DNA of 17,920 nt from JAZLDV01 sp045614925 (GTDB taxonomy: Bacteria > Bacillota_I > Bacilli_A > Erysipelotrichales > Coprobacillaceae): NCBI GenBank assembly GCA_045614925.1, contig JAZLDV010000007.1, positions 1 to 17,920 on the forward strand. Reading direction: 5' to 3'. Under the pieces are notes generated by a model. That model was not told the DNA's origin and made no database searches. It was given only the letters and a program-made list of their open reading frames with translations. The translations under genes and the position numbers were made by a program. This document shows, piece after piece, positions 6,741 to 14,597 of this stretch. Positions within the stretch are counted from its first letter, which is position 1. Every line of letters starts with the position of its first letter.

Positions 6741-7641
6741 TTATAGTTTAAGTTCTACATATTATTTAGTATTAGAAAATAACGAATGTATTCAAAAAGA
6801 ATTACCAGAAGACATCACAATTCAAGGAACAACTATAGAATTAAAAAATAAACAACCCATAGAATTACAAATCGTGTTTAATGCACATGAAGATGTGACA
6901 TTTAATATTAAAGTGAAAAGATTTTCACAAGTAGATATGATTATGAGCAAAAATTTAGATAAAGATGCAAAATTACATATCAATATGGAATTAGAAGAAG
7001 GCGCTATTGTTCATACATTTACTGAAAACAATAGTACAAACAAAACAGATGTATATAGTAAAGATGAAGTTCATTTAAGTGCTAATTCATCAATTCAAGT
7101 TGGATATGCTGAATTATCTGATGGAAACTTTAAAGCAGATTATCATTATTATTTAGATGGTGAAGGTGCTGAAGCTAAAGTTAGAATGGCTATCTTATCT
7201 AAAGAAAAAGAAAATAAAGAATATGAAGTATTAATTAAACATAATTCTCCACATACATTTGGTCAAATGGATAATTATGGTGTAGTTAAAGATGAAGGTA
7301 GATTAGTTATTGATGGTATTGGTACTATTACAAAAGGTCAAAAAGGATCTGCAAGTCATCAGACAAATAAAATTATGGTATTTGATCCATTATGTAGAGC
7401 AAGTGCAAATCCATATTTATACATCGATGAATATGATGTTAAAGCATCACATGCTGCTGGTGTAGGAAAAATGGATGAAGAGCATTTATATTATCTTCAA
7501 AGCCGTGGTTTAACAAAAAAACAAGCGATGCAATTAATTACATATGGATATTTAAAACCTGTAATTGAAGTAATTGATAATGAAATGATTAAAGAAAGAT
7601 TTGAAACAGCATTGTCTAAGGTCGGTGAAAGTCATGATTAA
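6733..7641 (+). CDS. sufD: Fe-S cluster assembly protein SufD (short form)
   Basis: 302 residues, clearly shorter than the roughly 420-440 of Bacillus or E. coli SufD. The missing part is the N-terminal helical domain. The beta-helix core and C-terminus remain: GTITKGQKGSASHQTNKIMV, DPLCRASANPYLYIDEYDVK, then ASHAAGVGKMDEEHLYYLQS and the end helices RGLTKKQAMQLITYGYL. H240 in ASHAAG corresponds to the histidine conserved in SufD. It is a scaffold partner of SufB and SufC. The start overlaps the sufC stop (ATGAGTAA), with AAGGA just upstream. The short length is not a frameshift, because the reading frame is intact and coupled to sufC. Confidence 0.93.
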   Translation: MSNYSLSSTYYLVLENNECIQKELPEDITIQGTTIELKNKQPIELQIVFNAHEDVTFNIKVKRFSQVDMIMSKNLDKDAKLHINMELEEGAIVHTFTENNSTNKTDVYSKDEVHLSANSSIQVGYAELSDGNFKADYHYYLDGEGAEAKVRMAILSKEKENKEYEVLIKHNSPHTFGQMDNYGVVKDEGRLVIDGIGTITKGQKGSASHQTNKIMVFDPLCRASANPYLYIDEYDVKASHAAGVGKMDEEHLYYLQSRGLTKKQAMQLITYGYLKPVIEVIDNEMIKERFETALSKVGESHD

Positions 7642-8863
7642 TGTTAAAGAAATCAGAAAAGACTTTCCTATGCTTAATGGAAAAACAATGCATGGTCATC
7701 CTTTGATTTATTTAGACAATGGGGCTACAACTTTAAAGCCTCAGACAGTTATTGATCATATAGTTGATTATCTTTCTCATTATTCAGGAAATGCACATCG
7801 TGGTGATTATGATTTATCACATGAAGTCGATGTTGCATATGAAAATGCAAGAGAGATTGCTAGACAATTTATTAATGCAAAAAGAAAAGAAGAAATTATA
7901 TTTACATCAGGAACAACTGATTCATTGAATTTAGTTGCCTATGGATATGCAAGATTACATTTAAAAAAAGGTGATGAAATCTTATTAACAGTATCTGAAC
8001 ATGCATCAAATACATTGCCATGGTTTGATGTTGCTAGAGAAGTTGGAGCATCTATTCAATATATTGATTTAGATGAAGAAGGAAGAGTTACTTTTGACAA
8101 TGTGAAAAAAGCAATTAGTGAAAATACAAAAATGATCTGTATTGCTCAAGTCACAAATGTTTTAGGATTTAATGCACCTATGAAAGATATTTGCGCTTAT
8201 GCTCATGAAAGAGGAATTGTCGTTTCTGTAGATGGAGCACAAAGTGTTCCACATCAAAAAACAGATGTACAAGAAGCAGATATTGACTTTTTATCATTTT
8301 CAGGGCACAAAATGTGTGGTCCTACAGGTGTAGGTATTTTGTATGGTAAATATGATTTATTATGTTCTATGAAACCTACACGTTTAGGAGGAGGTTCAAA
8401 TTCACGCTACAATAGCTGTGGAGTTGTAACTTTGAAAAATCCACCTTATCGTTTTGAAGCCGGTACACCTCATATTGAAGGTGCTATTGGATTAGGTGCT
8501 GCAATGCAGTATCTTATGAATATTGGTATGGATAATATTTATGCATACGAAAAACAGTTAAGAGATTATTGTATCTCTAAATTAAAACAATTAGATAATG
8601 TAGAAATATATAATGAGAAATCTCATGGTGCGATTGCATTCAACATTAAAGGGGTCTTCTCACAAGATGCTGCAAGTTTATTTAATACTTATGGTATTGC
8701 TGTAAGAGCTGGTCAGCACTGTGCTAAAATTCTTGATGAATTTTTAGATGTAACGTCCACATTAAGAGCATCATTTTATTTCTACAATACATATGAAGAA
8801 ATAGATACATTTATTGAAGTAGTAAAGAAGGGAGATGACTTCCTAGATGCGTTCTTTGGATGA
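7634..8863 (+). CDS. sufS: Cysteine desulfurase SufS (group II)
   Basis: 409 residues, the normal length. SufS is a PLP enzyme that takes sulfur from cysteine and passes it as a persulfide to SufU. Visible key residues: H123 in SEHASN, D200 and Q203 in VDGAQSVPH, the PLP lysine K226 in SFSGHKMCGPTGVG, the active-site cysteine C363 in RAGQHCAK, and R378 in TLRASFYFYNT. The RxGHHC-type motif near the C-terminus marks the SufS rather than the IscS/NifS group. The frame is open to 7601, but the ATG at 7634 gives the normal N-terminus (MINVKEIRKDFPML) and overlaps the sufD stop by 8 bases, as in the upstream junction. sufU follows with a 17-base overlap. Confidence 0.97.
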   Translation: MINVKEIRKDFPMLNGKTMHGHPLIYLDNGATTLKPQTVIDHIVDYLSHYSGNAHRGDYDLSHEVDVAYENAREIARQFINAKRKEEIIFTSGTTDSLNLVAYGYARLHLKKGDEILLTVSEHASNTLPWFDVAREVGASIQYIDLDEEGRVTFDNVKKAISENTKMICIAQVTNVLGFNAPMKDICAYAHERGIVVSVDGAQSVPHQKTDVQEADIDFLSFSGHKMCGPTGVGILYGKYDLLCSMKPTRLGGGSNSRYNSCGVVTLKNPPYRFEAGTPHIEGAIGLGAAMQYLMNIGMDNIYAYEKQLRDYCISKLKQLDNVEIYNEKSHGAIAFNIKGVFSQDAASLFNTYGIAVRAGQHCAKILDEFLDVTSTLRASFYFYNTYEEIDTFIEVVKKGDDFLDAFFG

Positions 8864-9284
8864 TCCTCAATTAATGAGAGAAATTATTATGGATCATTAT
8901 CAGCATCCAAGAAATAGAGGATTAACTGATGATGATAGTTATAAAAAAGTAAATATGAATTCAGATACTTGTATTGATAATTTAGATATTCAAGTTAAAT
9001 TTGAAGGAGATATCATTAAAGATGTAAGATATGATGGAGAAGCGTGTGCTATCTGTACATCTTCAACTTCAATTATGAGTGAACTTGTAATTGGGAAAAC
9101 AAAAGAAGAAGCAATGGAAATTATTAATAACTATCTTAATATGATTTATGAAAAAGAATATGATGAAGATATGTTAGAAGAAGCTATTGCCTTTAAAAAT
9201 ACACATAAACAGGCAAATCGTATTAAGTGTGCAACATTAGGATGGAACGGTGTTGTAAAACTTATTGAAGAAAGTGAGGAATAA
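8847..9284 (+). CDS. sufU: SufU-type sulfur transfer protein with altered CGD motif
   Basis: 145 residues in the IscU/SufU fold; the family N-terminus is MREIIMDHYQHPRNRG. SufU is a zinc protein that accepts persulfide sulfur from SufS by swapping its zinc ligand with the desulfurase. The four expected ligand residues can be placed: C42 and D44, C67 in GEACAIC, and C128 in RIKCATLGW. The usual C-G-D tripeptide is C42-I43-D44 here, and a second cysteine, C70, lies three residues after C67. The GI change should alter the tight turn at the metal site. It starts inside the end of sufS and lies between sufS and sufB, the usual Firmicute place. GGGAG at about 8830-8834 is its ribosome binding site. 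Confidence 0.93.
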   Translation: MRSLDDPQLMREIIMDHYQHPRNRGLTDDDSYKKVNMNSDTCIDNLDIQVKFEGDIIKDVRYDGEACAICTSSTSIMSELVIGKTKEEAMEIINNYLNMIYEKEYDEDMLEEAIAFKNTHKQANRIKCATLGWNGVVKLIEESEE

Positions 9285-9285
9285 A

Positions 9286-10689
9286 ATGGATAATTTAAAT
9301 TTAGATATTCCTACAAATACAGAAGAATTGGATTTTCAGGATGAATATGTTCCTGTAGTTGAAACATCTAAAGGGATTAATGAAGATGTTGTAAGAGAAA
9401 TCTCAAGAATTAAAAATGAACCAGAATGGATGTTAGAATACAGATTAAAATCATTGAAATGCTTTTTAGAAAAACCAATGCAGAATTGGGGAGTAGATTT
9501 AAGTCAAATGAACTTTGATGATTACATTTATTATAGTCGTCCTAGTGAAAACGTGACTGATAAATGGGATGAAGTACCAGAAACAATTAAAAATACATTT
9601 GATCGTTTAGGTATTCCTGAAGCAGAACAAAAATTCTTAGCAGGAGCTTCAGCTCAATATGAATCTGAAGTTGTTTACCATAATATGTTAGATGAAGTCA
9701 GAGAAAAAGGAGTTATCTTTTTAGATATTGATAGTGGTCTAAAACAGCATCCAGATATCTTTAAAAAATATTTTGATACTGTTATCCCTTATAATGATAA
9801 CAAATTCTCGGCTTTAAATGGAGCAGTATGGTCAGGAGGATCATTTATCTATGTTCCACCTAATGTTACATTAGAAAAACCATTACAGTCATATTTCAGA
9901 ATTAATTCTGAAAGAATGGCACAGTTTGAAAGAACTTTAATTATTGTCGATAAAGGTTCTGATATCCATTATGTAGAAGGATGTACAGCACCTGCGTATT
10001 CAAAAGATTCTTTACATGCAGGAGTTGTAGAAATCGTTGTATTAGAAGGAGCAAAATGCCGTTATACAACAATTCAGAACTGGTCTAAAAACATTTATAA
10101 CTTAGTAACACAACGTGCTAAAGTAGAAAAAAATGGGTCTATGGAATGGGTTGATGGAAATATTGGTTCATTAGCTACTATGAAATATCCAACTTGTATT
10201 TTAGCAGGTGAAGGTGCAAAAGGAACATGTATCACAATTGCTGTTGCAGAAGAAAACCAAGTTTTAGATTCTGGTGCAAAAATGATTCATTTAGCACCAA
10301 ATACATCGAGTCAGATTATTTCTAAATCAATTGCAAGACGTGGTGGAAAAGTTAACTATCGTGGATTAGTAAGACATAATCCAAAAGCAATTAATGCAAT
10401 GAGTAAAGTAGAATGTGATACATTAATCTTAGATGATATTTCTACAAGTGATACTATTCCAACAAATGTTATGATGAATAATGATTCTATCATTGAACAT
10501 GAAGCAACAGTATCAAAAGTATCAGAAGATCAGTTATTCTATTTAATGAGTAGAGGACTTACAAAACAGCAGGCAACAGAAATGATTGTCATGGGATTCA
10601 TTGAACCATTCTCAAGAGAATTACCAATGGAATATGCTGTAGAATTAAATCAATTATTAAAATTAGATATGAGTGACAGTATTGGATAA
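9286..10689 (+). CDS. sufB: Fe-S cluster assembly scaffold SufB
   Basis: 467 residues, the standard length, so the SufB partner is full-length although SufD is short. Characteristic stretches: EPEWMLEYRLKSL, PPNVTLEKPLQSYFRIN, HYVEGCTAPAYSKDSLHAGV, SKSIARRGGKVNYRGLV and ECDTLILDDIS. C377 in VECDTL and the H405-E406 pair in IIEHEATVSKV are 29 residues apart, as are the cluster-forming Cys405 and Glu434 of E. coli SufB; C233 in EGCTAP is a further conserved cysteine. The frame opens at 9265, but the ATG at 9286 is placed one base after the sufU stop, with GTGAGG just before it. It is the last suf gene, and the folate enzyme gene starts inside its end. Confidence 0.97.
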   Translation: MDNLNLDIPTNTEELDFQDEYVPVVETSKGINEDVVREISRIKNEPEWMLEYRLKSLKCFLEKPMQNWGVDLSQMNFDDYIYYSRPSENVTDKWDEVPETIKNTFDRLGIPEAEQKFLAGASAQYESEVVYHNMLDEVREKGVIFLDIDSGLKQHPDIFKKYFDTVIPYNDNKFSALNGAVWSGGSFIYVPPNVTLEKPLQSYFRINSERMAQFERTLIIVDKGSDIHYVEGCTAPAYSKDSLHAGVVEIVVLEGAKCRYTTIQNWSKNIYNLVTQRAKVEKNGSMEWVDGNIGSLATMKYPTCILAGEGAKGTCITIAVAEENQVLDSGAKMIHLAPNTSSQIISKSIARRGGKVNYRGLVRHNPKAINAMSKVECDTLILDDISTSDTIPTNVMMNNDSIIEHEATVSKVSEDQLFYLMSRGLTKQQATEMIVMGFIEPFSRELPMEYAVELNQLLKLDMSDSIG

Positions 10690-11221
10690 AAAACAAATCC
10701 GTAAAACTATGAAACAAAAGCGTCTTTTATATGATAAACAGACGCTTTTATCATATAGTGATAATATTGTATCCCAAGTCTATCAGCATCCATCATATAA
10801 AAAGTCTTCTCTTGTTGGAATTTATGTTTCATTGCCATTAGAAGTCAGAACTATAGAACTTATACAGAATACTTTAAAAAATAAAAGAGTCTGTGTTCCT
10901 TTAGTTAAAGGTGACACAATGGATTTTTATGAAATATACAGTTTAGATGATTTAAAAGAAGGACACTTTCATGTTTTAGAACCTACGACAAATAAGCTTA
11001 TTATGCCTTTTGAGATCGATTTAATGATTACACCACTTCTATCCTATGATAAACATAATTATCGTATAGGGTATGGAAAAGGCTATTATGATCGTTATTT
11101 TCAAAGTGGATTTAAAGGATATAAGTTAGGACTAGCTTATCATTTTTCTTATGTGGAGCATATTGAACATGATGAGTTTGATATTCCTTTAGATGATATT
11201 ATAAAAAATGCTACATTGTAG
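10673..11221 (+). CDS. 5-formyltetrahydrofolate cyclo-ligase (MTHF synthetase)
   Basis: 182 residues. The enzyme uses ATP to convert 5-formyl-THF to 5,10-methenyl-THF, returning a stored or inhibitory folate to one-carbon metabolism in the cytoplasm. The N-terminal DKKQIRKTMKQKRLLY is the family's basic ATP-binding start, IYVSLPLEVRT is the folate-site strand, and YRIGYGKGYYDRYF (130-143) is the phosphate-binding C-terminal signature. The start is a GTG at 10673, overlapping sufB by 17 bases. No good ribosome binding site is visible, so a TTG at 10682 (MDKKQIRK) is a real alternative and coupling to sufB translation is likely. It has no own promoter and ends the suf transcript at a terminator that includes its stop codon. 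Confidence 0.93.
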   Translation: MTVLDKKQIRKTMKQKRLLYDKQTLLSYSDNIVSQVYQHPSYKKSSLVGIYVSLPLEVRTIELIQNTLKNKRVCVPLVKGDTMDFYEIYSLDDLKEGHFHVLEPTTNKLIMPFEIDLMITPLLSYDKHNYRIGYGKGYYDRYFQSGFKGYKLGLAYHFSYVEHIEHDEFDIPLDDIIKNATL

Positions 11222-11230
11222 CATTTTTTT
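11207..11230 (+). terminator. Terminator of the suf / folate operon
   Basis: AATGCTAC (11207-11214) pairs with GTAGCATT (11218-11225) around ATT, then more T. The stem covers the stop codon. The T-run also lies where the -35 of the next gene would be. Confidence 0.85.
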
Positions 11231-11248
11231 GTTTTTCTAGCATATAAT
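11221..11248 (+). promoter_or_regulatory. Possible sigma-E-like promoter for the yunB gene
   Basis: CATATAAT (11241-11248) differs at one position from the sigma-E -10 consensus CATACAnT. GCATTTT (11221-11227) resembles its -35 (KMATATT) with a 13-base spacer. The contained TATAAT could also serve sigma-A, but no good -35 for sigma-A is seen. The sigma-E reading fits the known mother-cell expression of yunB in B. subtilis. Confidence 0.35.
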
Positions 11249-11263
11249 ATGTTGGTGATTCTT

Positions 11264-11902
11264 TTGAAAAAAATAATCCTTTTTATTATATTTATATCTT
11301 TATTAAGTCTGATTTGTGCATTTTATATTAGTTCACTTCCACGAATAAAAGAATATGGTTCTATGGAAATAAAAAGATTAAATCAGCTTATTGTAACTCA
11401 TAACTACTCATCAAAGTATAGTTATAATGATTTGGTAACTATTGATAGAAATGGTAATAATGAAATAGAAACGGTTCATTTTAATATGGTTTTACTTAAT
11501 GTTATATCAGGGAAAATGGTTGATGAGCTGCAAAATACTTATCAAAGTATAGAAGAAGGAAATTATCATGCCAAAAATAATTCATATTATGAAAAAACAA
11601 TTGAAGAAGTGTCAAAAAAAGGAATTCTTTCTAAAGTTCCTATATTTTCGTCTTTAAGCTTATTGTTTATACCTGTCCATTTTAAACAGTTATCTTATAT
11701 AGGAAGTAATATAAAAAAAGAAATAAATAATTATGGAATCAATCATATTATGATAGAAATAAGTATAGAAATCACTATGAATCTTGTAATGATATATCCA
11801 TTTTTTGAAGAATATGAAACATATACATTTGAAGTTCCTATATTATTAGAACTCTATCAGGGACAAATACCAGAAAACTATATTTCAAGAGGTGCACAAT
11901 GA
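11264..11902 (+). CDS. yunB: Sporulation protein YunB
   Basis: About 212 residues: one N-terminal membrane segment (MKKIILFIIFISLLSLICAF) followed by an extracytoplasmic domain. Matching YunB features are LVTIDRNGNNEIETVHFNMV, the IPVHFKQLSYIGSNIKKEI strand, EINNYGINHIMIEISIEI, the YPFFEEYETYTFEVPI stretch and the closing QGQIPENY. YunB is needed for efficient spore formation in B. subtilis and is made in the mother cell; its molecular role is not known. The frame opens with ATG at 11249, but that codon abuts a -10 box. I prefer the TTG at 11264, which has GGTGAT (11254-11259) in front and gives the usual MKK start. The next gene overlaps by 4 bases (ATGA), so the two are one transcript. Confidence 0.85.
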   Translation: MKKIILFIIFISLLSLICAFYISSLPRIKEYGSMEIKRLNQLIVTHNYSSKYSYNDLVTIDRNGNNEIETVHFNMVLLNVISGKMVDELQNTYQSIEEGNYHAKNNSYYEKTIEEVSKKGILSKVPIFSSLSLLFIPVHFKQLSYIGSNIKKEINNYGINHIMIEISIEITMNLVMIYPFFEEYETYTFEVPILLELYQGQIPENYISRGAQ

Positions 11903-12765
11903 ATCAAATATTAAAAGAGTATTATCATATCAATATAAATATATACCATACAGGATATTTTCAATATAATAATGAAATCTATTATATTGAAAAAGTAAAT
12001 GATTATAATCAATTTATAACAATCTTTAATATTTATATGCAATACACAAATCAATTATCAATATTATCTTATATACTTGTACCCAATGTATATAATGAAT
12101 ATTATAGTGATCATTATATTTTGTTTAAATATACAAAATCAAACTATTCACTAACATCATTTCTGATGTTATGTATGCAGCCTCTTTATATGCCTTATTT
12201 AAGTATATCTGATATTAAAGAACAATGGATTTTAAAAATAGATCATGTAAGAAAAATACTTAATGAATATGAATTCAAATCTAATCAGGAAGTTATTCCA
12301 TTAATCCATTATTATTTAGGAATAGGAGAAACATGTATATCTTTACTTAATATCATATTAAAACACAATCCTAAATCATCTTTACCTTTATCTTTATCTT
12401 TAAAAATGCCTATATCCTATGATGATAAAAACATATTAAATCCATGTTTTTATACATTATCAACTAAAGAACGTTTTCTCACCACTTTATTAAAAAGTGA
12501 GATTTTAAAAGTAGAAGACTTATCAATGTTTTTTAAAAACTTATCATTTGAATATCATGAATATATTTATTTTTATGCACGTCTGTTATATCCCACTCAA
12601 CAATATGATGCATTTTTACAAAAAAATTTTGAAATTCATGATCTTCAGTTATATAAACAAAATCTATATAAAGAACTTTCTTTATATAAAGATGTATACG
12701 ATTTTTTAAACACTTTTATTTCATTGCCTAAAATATGTTGGATAAATAATTCAAATATGATATAA
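11899..12765 (+). CDS. Divergent CotS/YutH-like spore coat kinase-fold protein
   Basis: 288 residues with many Tyr, Ile and Asn residues. It resembles the CotS/YutH family, which has an aminoglycoside-phosphotransferase-like kinase fold and associates with the spore coat. Matching parts are an N-lobe-like strand pair (TGYFQYNNEIYYIEKV), EQWILKIDHVRKIL, YYLGIGETCISLL, and the C-terminal YIYFYARLLYPTQQYDAFLQ, very close to the family's closing ARLL-P-YD motif. The catalytic kinase residues (HxD and DxD motifs) are not visible: the expected HGD/N region reads SLPLSLSLKMPISYDD. It is therefore probably a pseudokinase. The ribosome binding site AAGAGGTG sits at 11886-11893. The overlap with yunB supports a sporulation role. 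The family assignment is moderate because only scattered motifs remain. Confidence 0.62.
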   Translation: MNQILKEYYHININIYHTGYFQYNNEIYYIEKVNDYNQFITIFNIYMQYTNQLSILSYILVPNVYNEYYSDHYILFKYTKSNYSLTSFLMLCMQPLYMPYLSISDIKEQWILKIDHVRKILNEYEFKSNQEVIPLIHYYLGIGETCISLLNIILKHNPKSSLPLSLSLKMPISYDDKNILNPCFYTLSTKERFLTTLLKSEILKVEDLSMFFKNLSFEYHEYIYFYARLLYPTQQYDAFLQKNFEIHDLQLYKQNLYKELSLYKDVYDFLNTFISLPKICWINNSNMI

Positions 12766-12766
12766 T
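12738..12766 (+). promoter_or_regulatory. Strong sigma-A promoter of the methyltransferase-like gene
   Basis: TTGGAT (12738-12743), a 17-base spacer, consensus TATAAT (12761-12766). It overlaps the end of the sporulation gene upstream, which gives the next gene vegetative expression independent of it. Confidence 0.75.
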
Positions 12767-12796
12767 ATTGTACAGTATACGAAGGGAAATAAGAGT

Positions 12797-14248
12797 ATGA
12801 AGTGTGTAGAGAATATTAAAAACAATAATAATGTAAGAGAATCATTAATAGAATTAAAAGCAGTTATTCAAAAAGATCACACATTAGTTAAAGATAAAGA
12901 ATTAAAAAAACACTTAATAACTTTACTAAATGATGAGGATCCTAAAGTAAGAAAAAATTGTGCTATTTTATTAGGTATTTATCAGGATACTGTAGAAATT
13001 TTATTAGATGCATATAAGAAAGAGAAAACTGAATATGTTAAGGATGCTTATTTAAAGGGAATAAGTATGCAAGAATGTGGTCATTATATTGAAGAATTAA
13101 TACAAATTCAGTCTGACTTAATGCAATTAGAAGATTCTTCACCAAAACACATTCAAGCCCAATTGAAAATCTTAAACCCTTTAATACTTAAATATCAGAC
13201 TCATAAGAAAAAAGTAATTAAATTAAAACATGAACCAGTAGATGTTGTATTAACATCTTTACCATATTATCAGTTCGTTATATTTGAATCTGTATTAAAT
13301 TTCAAATATAAACCTGTTACACAAGGTGTATTAGTAAGAACTGAATCTTTATATGATTTAGTGAATATAAGAACATATAAAGATATGTTAATTCCTCTTC
13401 ATGGAGCATCAGGATTAAATATTGAAATCAATGATATTGAAGCAGGAATCAGAAGATGTAATTTAGTTTCTATTTTAGATAAATTATATGATGATCATTC
13501 TGTTTTCTATTATAGAGTTGTAGATGGATTAAGAGAAAAAAATCCAGCATTAATTAAAAAAGTATCAGAAAAACTATTTGAAGTTTTTCCAAATCGTTTA
13601 TTAAATGTAACTGAAAATTATGATATTGAAATTGTTTTAAAAGAAGTAAGAAAAGACAAAGTTAATATGTATATCAGATTAACTCATTTTAAATCAAAAC
13701 GATTTGATTACAGAAAAGAAATTATTCCAACAGCTATGCATCCTTATGTAGCTGCAACGATTATGAATTTAGCTAAACCATATATGATTAATAATGCAAA
13801 AGTATTAGATCCTTTTGTAGGTTCAGCTACTTTATTAATTGAAAGAAATATTATGAAAGAAACTCGTTTTTCAATGGGGTTAGACATATATGGAATAGGA
13901 ATTGAAGGTGCTAAAAAGAATGCTAATTATGCAGGAATGAATATGCACTTTGTTCATAAAGATGCTTTGCGTTTTGTTAATACAGAAATGTTTGACGAAG
14001 TTGTGACAGATATGCCAACACTTGCTCAAATGAAAGATCAAAAAGCATTATCTGATTTATATGATCGTTTCTTTGATCGATTAAAAAGATGGGTAAGACC
14101 TGAAGGTTATATTTTCTTATATACAAGTGAAATTTCACTTGTAAGAAAAAATTTAAGAGTGCATGAAGGCTATTTTGAATTAATTGAACACTATGAGATA
14201 GCAAGAGGTAAAAATATGTTCTACTTCTTTATTATCCAAATGAAATAA
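12797..14248 (+). CDS. HEAT-repeat plus UPF0020/TRM11-like methyltransferase protein
   Basis: 483 residues in three parts. Residues about 30-100 form HEAT-like helix pairs (LITLLNDEDPKVRKNCAILL, then VKDAYLKGI). Residues about 145-300 resemble the THUMP-like region of RNA methyltransferases (VVLTSLPYYQFVIFESVLN). Residues about 310-480 form a Rossmann methyltransferase with the UPF0020-type lead-in HPYVAATIMNLAKPYM, SAM motif I LDPFVGSATLL (D338), GLDIYGIGIEGAKKNANYAG, and DAL after motif III. Related enzymes methylate guanosine in tRNA or rRNA. The catalytic motif IV, normally (N/D)PPY or DLPF/Y, reads D405-M-P-T408, lacking the aromatic residue that stacks on the target base. It may be inactive, or may use another substrate. 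AAGGG sits 10 bases before the ATG. It has its own promoter and terminator. The fold is confident; the substrate is not known. Confidence 0.8.
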   Translation: MKCVENIKNNNNVRESLIELKAVIQKDHTLVKDKELKKHLITLLNDEDPKVRKNCAILLGIYQDTVEILLDAYKKEKTEYVKDAYLKGISMQECGHYIEELIQIQSDLMQLEDSSPKHIQAQLKILNPLILKYQTHKKKVIKLKHEPVDVVLTSLPYYQFVIFESVLNFKYKPVTQGVLVRTESLYDLVNIRTYKDMLIPLHGASGLNIEINDIEAGIRRCNLVSILDKLYDDHSVFYYRVVDGLREKNPALIKKVSEKLFEVFPNRLLNVTENYDIEIVLKEVRKDKVNMYIRLTHFKSKRFDYRKEIIPTAMHPYVAATIMNLAKPYMINNAKVLDPFVGSATLLIERNIMKETRFSMGLDIYGIGIEGAKKNANYAGMNMHFVHKDALRFVNTEMFDEVVTDMPTLAQMKDQKALSDLYDRFFDRLKRWVRPEGYIFLYTSEISLVRKNLRVHEGYFELIEHYEIARGKNMFYFFIIQMK

Positions 14249-14270
14249 TCCTACGAAAGTAGGATTTTCT
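14247..14270 (+). terminator. Terminator-like hairpin carrying the next gene's ribosome binding site
   Basis: AATCCTAC (14247-14254) pairs with GTAGGATT (14259-14266) around a GAAA tetraloop and is followed by TTCTT. The only ribosome binding site-like bases for the GIY-YIG gene, AGGA at 14261-14264, lie in the right arm. Confidence 0.75.
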
Positions 14271-14274
14271 TATT

Positions 14275-14571
14275 ATGTACACTGTTTACATATTACGATG
14301 CAAAGATAACTCACTCTATGTAGGAATTACCACGGATATAGACAAACGATATAAGCAGCATATACAAAAAACAGGAGCAAAATATACAAAATCACATCCT
14401 GTATCACATATAGAAGCATTATGGGAATGTGAAAATCGCTCTTTCGCTTCTATTTTAGAATATAGACTAAAGAAACTGACTAAATCAAAAAAAGAAATGC
14501 TTATAAAAAATAATCAGCATTTCTATAATTATACAAAATTAGAAGAAAAACATTATAAAAAAATAAAATGA
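14275..14571 (+). CDS. GIY-YIG nuclease-fold protein (YhbQ/YazA type)
   Basis: 98 residues of a single GIY-YIG domain. The core is VYILRCKDNSLYVGIT (the GIY and YIG elements read VYI and YVG, with Y5 and Y15), then R25 and H29 in KRYKQHIQKTGAKYTKSHP, and the metal-binding glutamate E62 in ILEYRLKKLTKSKKEML. All residues needed for catalysis are present. Free-standing members may act on branched or damaged DNA, but their role is not settled. Expression probably depends on read-through of the upstream gene, because there is no promoter in the 26-base gap and the ribosome binding site is inside a terminator hairpin. Its own terminator is shared with the small minus-strand gene downstream. Confidence 0.92.
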   Translation: MYTVYILRCKDNSLYVGITTDIDKRYKQHIQKTGAKYTKSHPVSHIEALWECENRSFASILEYRLKKLTKSKKEMLIKNNQHFYNYTKLEEKHYKKIK

Positions 14572-14588
14572 CTCTTACGAGTCATTTT
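14565..14588. terminator. Bidirectional terminator
   Basis: AAAATGACTC (14565-14574) pairs over 10 bp with GAGTCATTTT (14579-14588) around TTAC. T-runs follow on the plus strand (to 14596) and on the minus strand (14557-14563). It serves the GIY-YIG gene and the small minus-strand gene. Confidence 0.9.
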
Positions 14589-14597
14589 GTTTTTTTA

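Noticed and set aside
13977..14204. 75-codon minus-strand open frame
   Set aside because: It is antisense to the methyltransferase domain and has no supporting signals.
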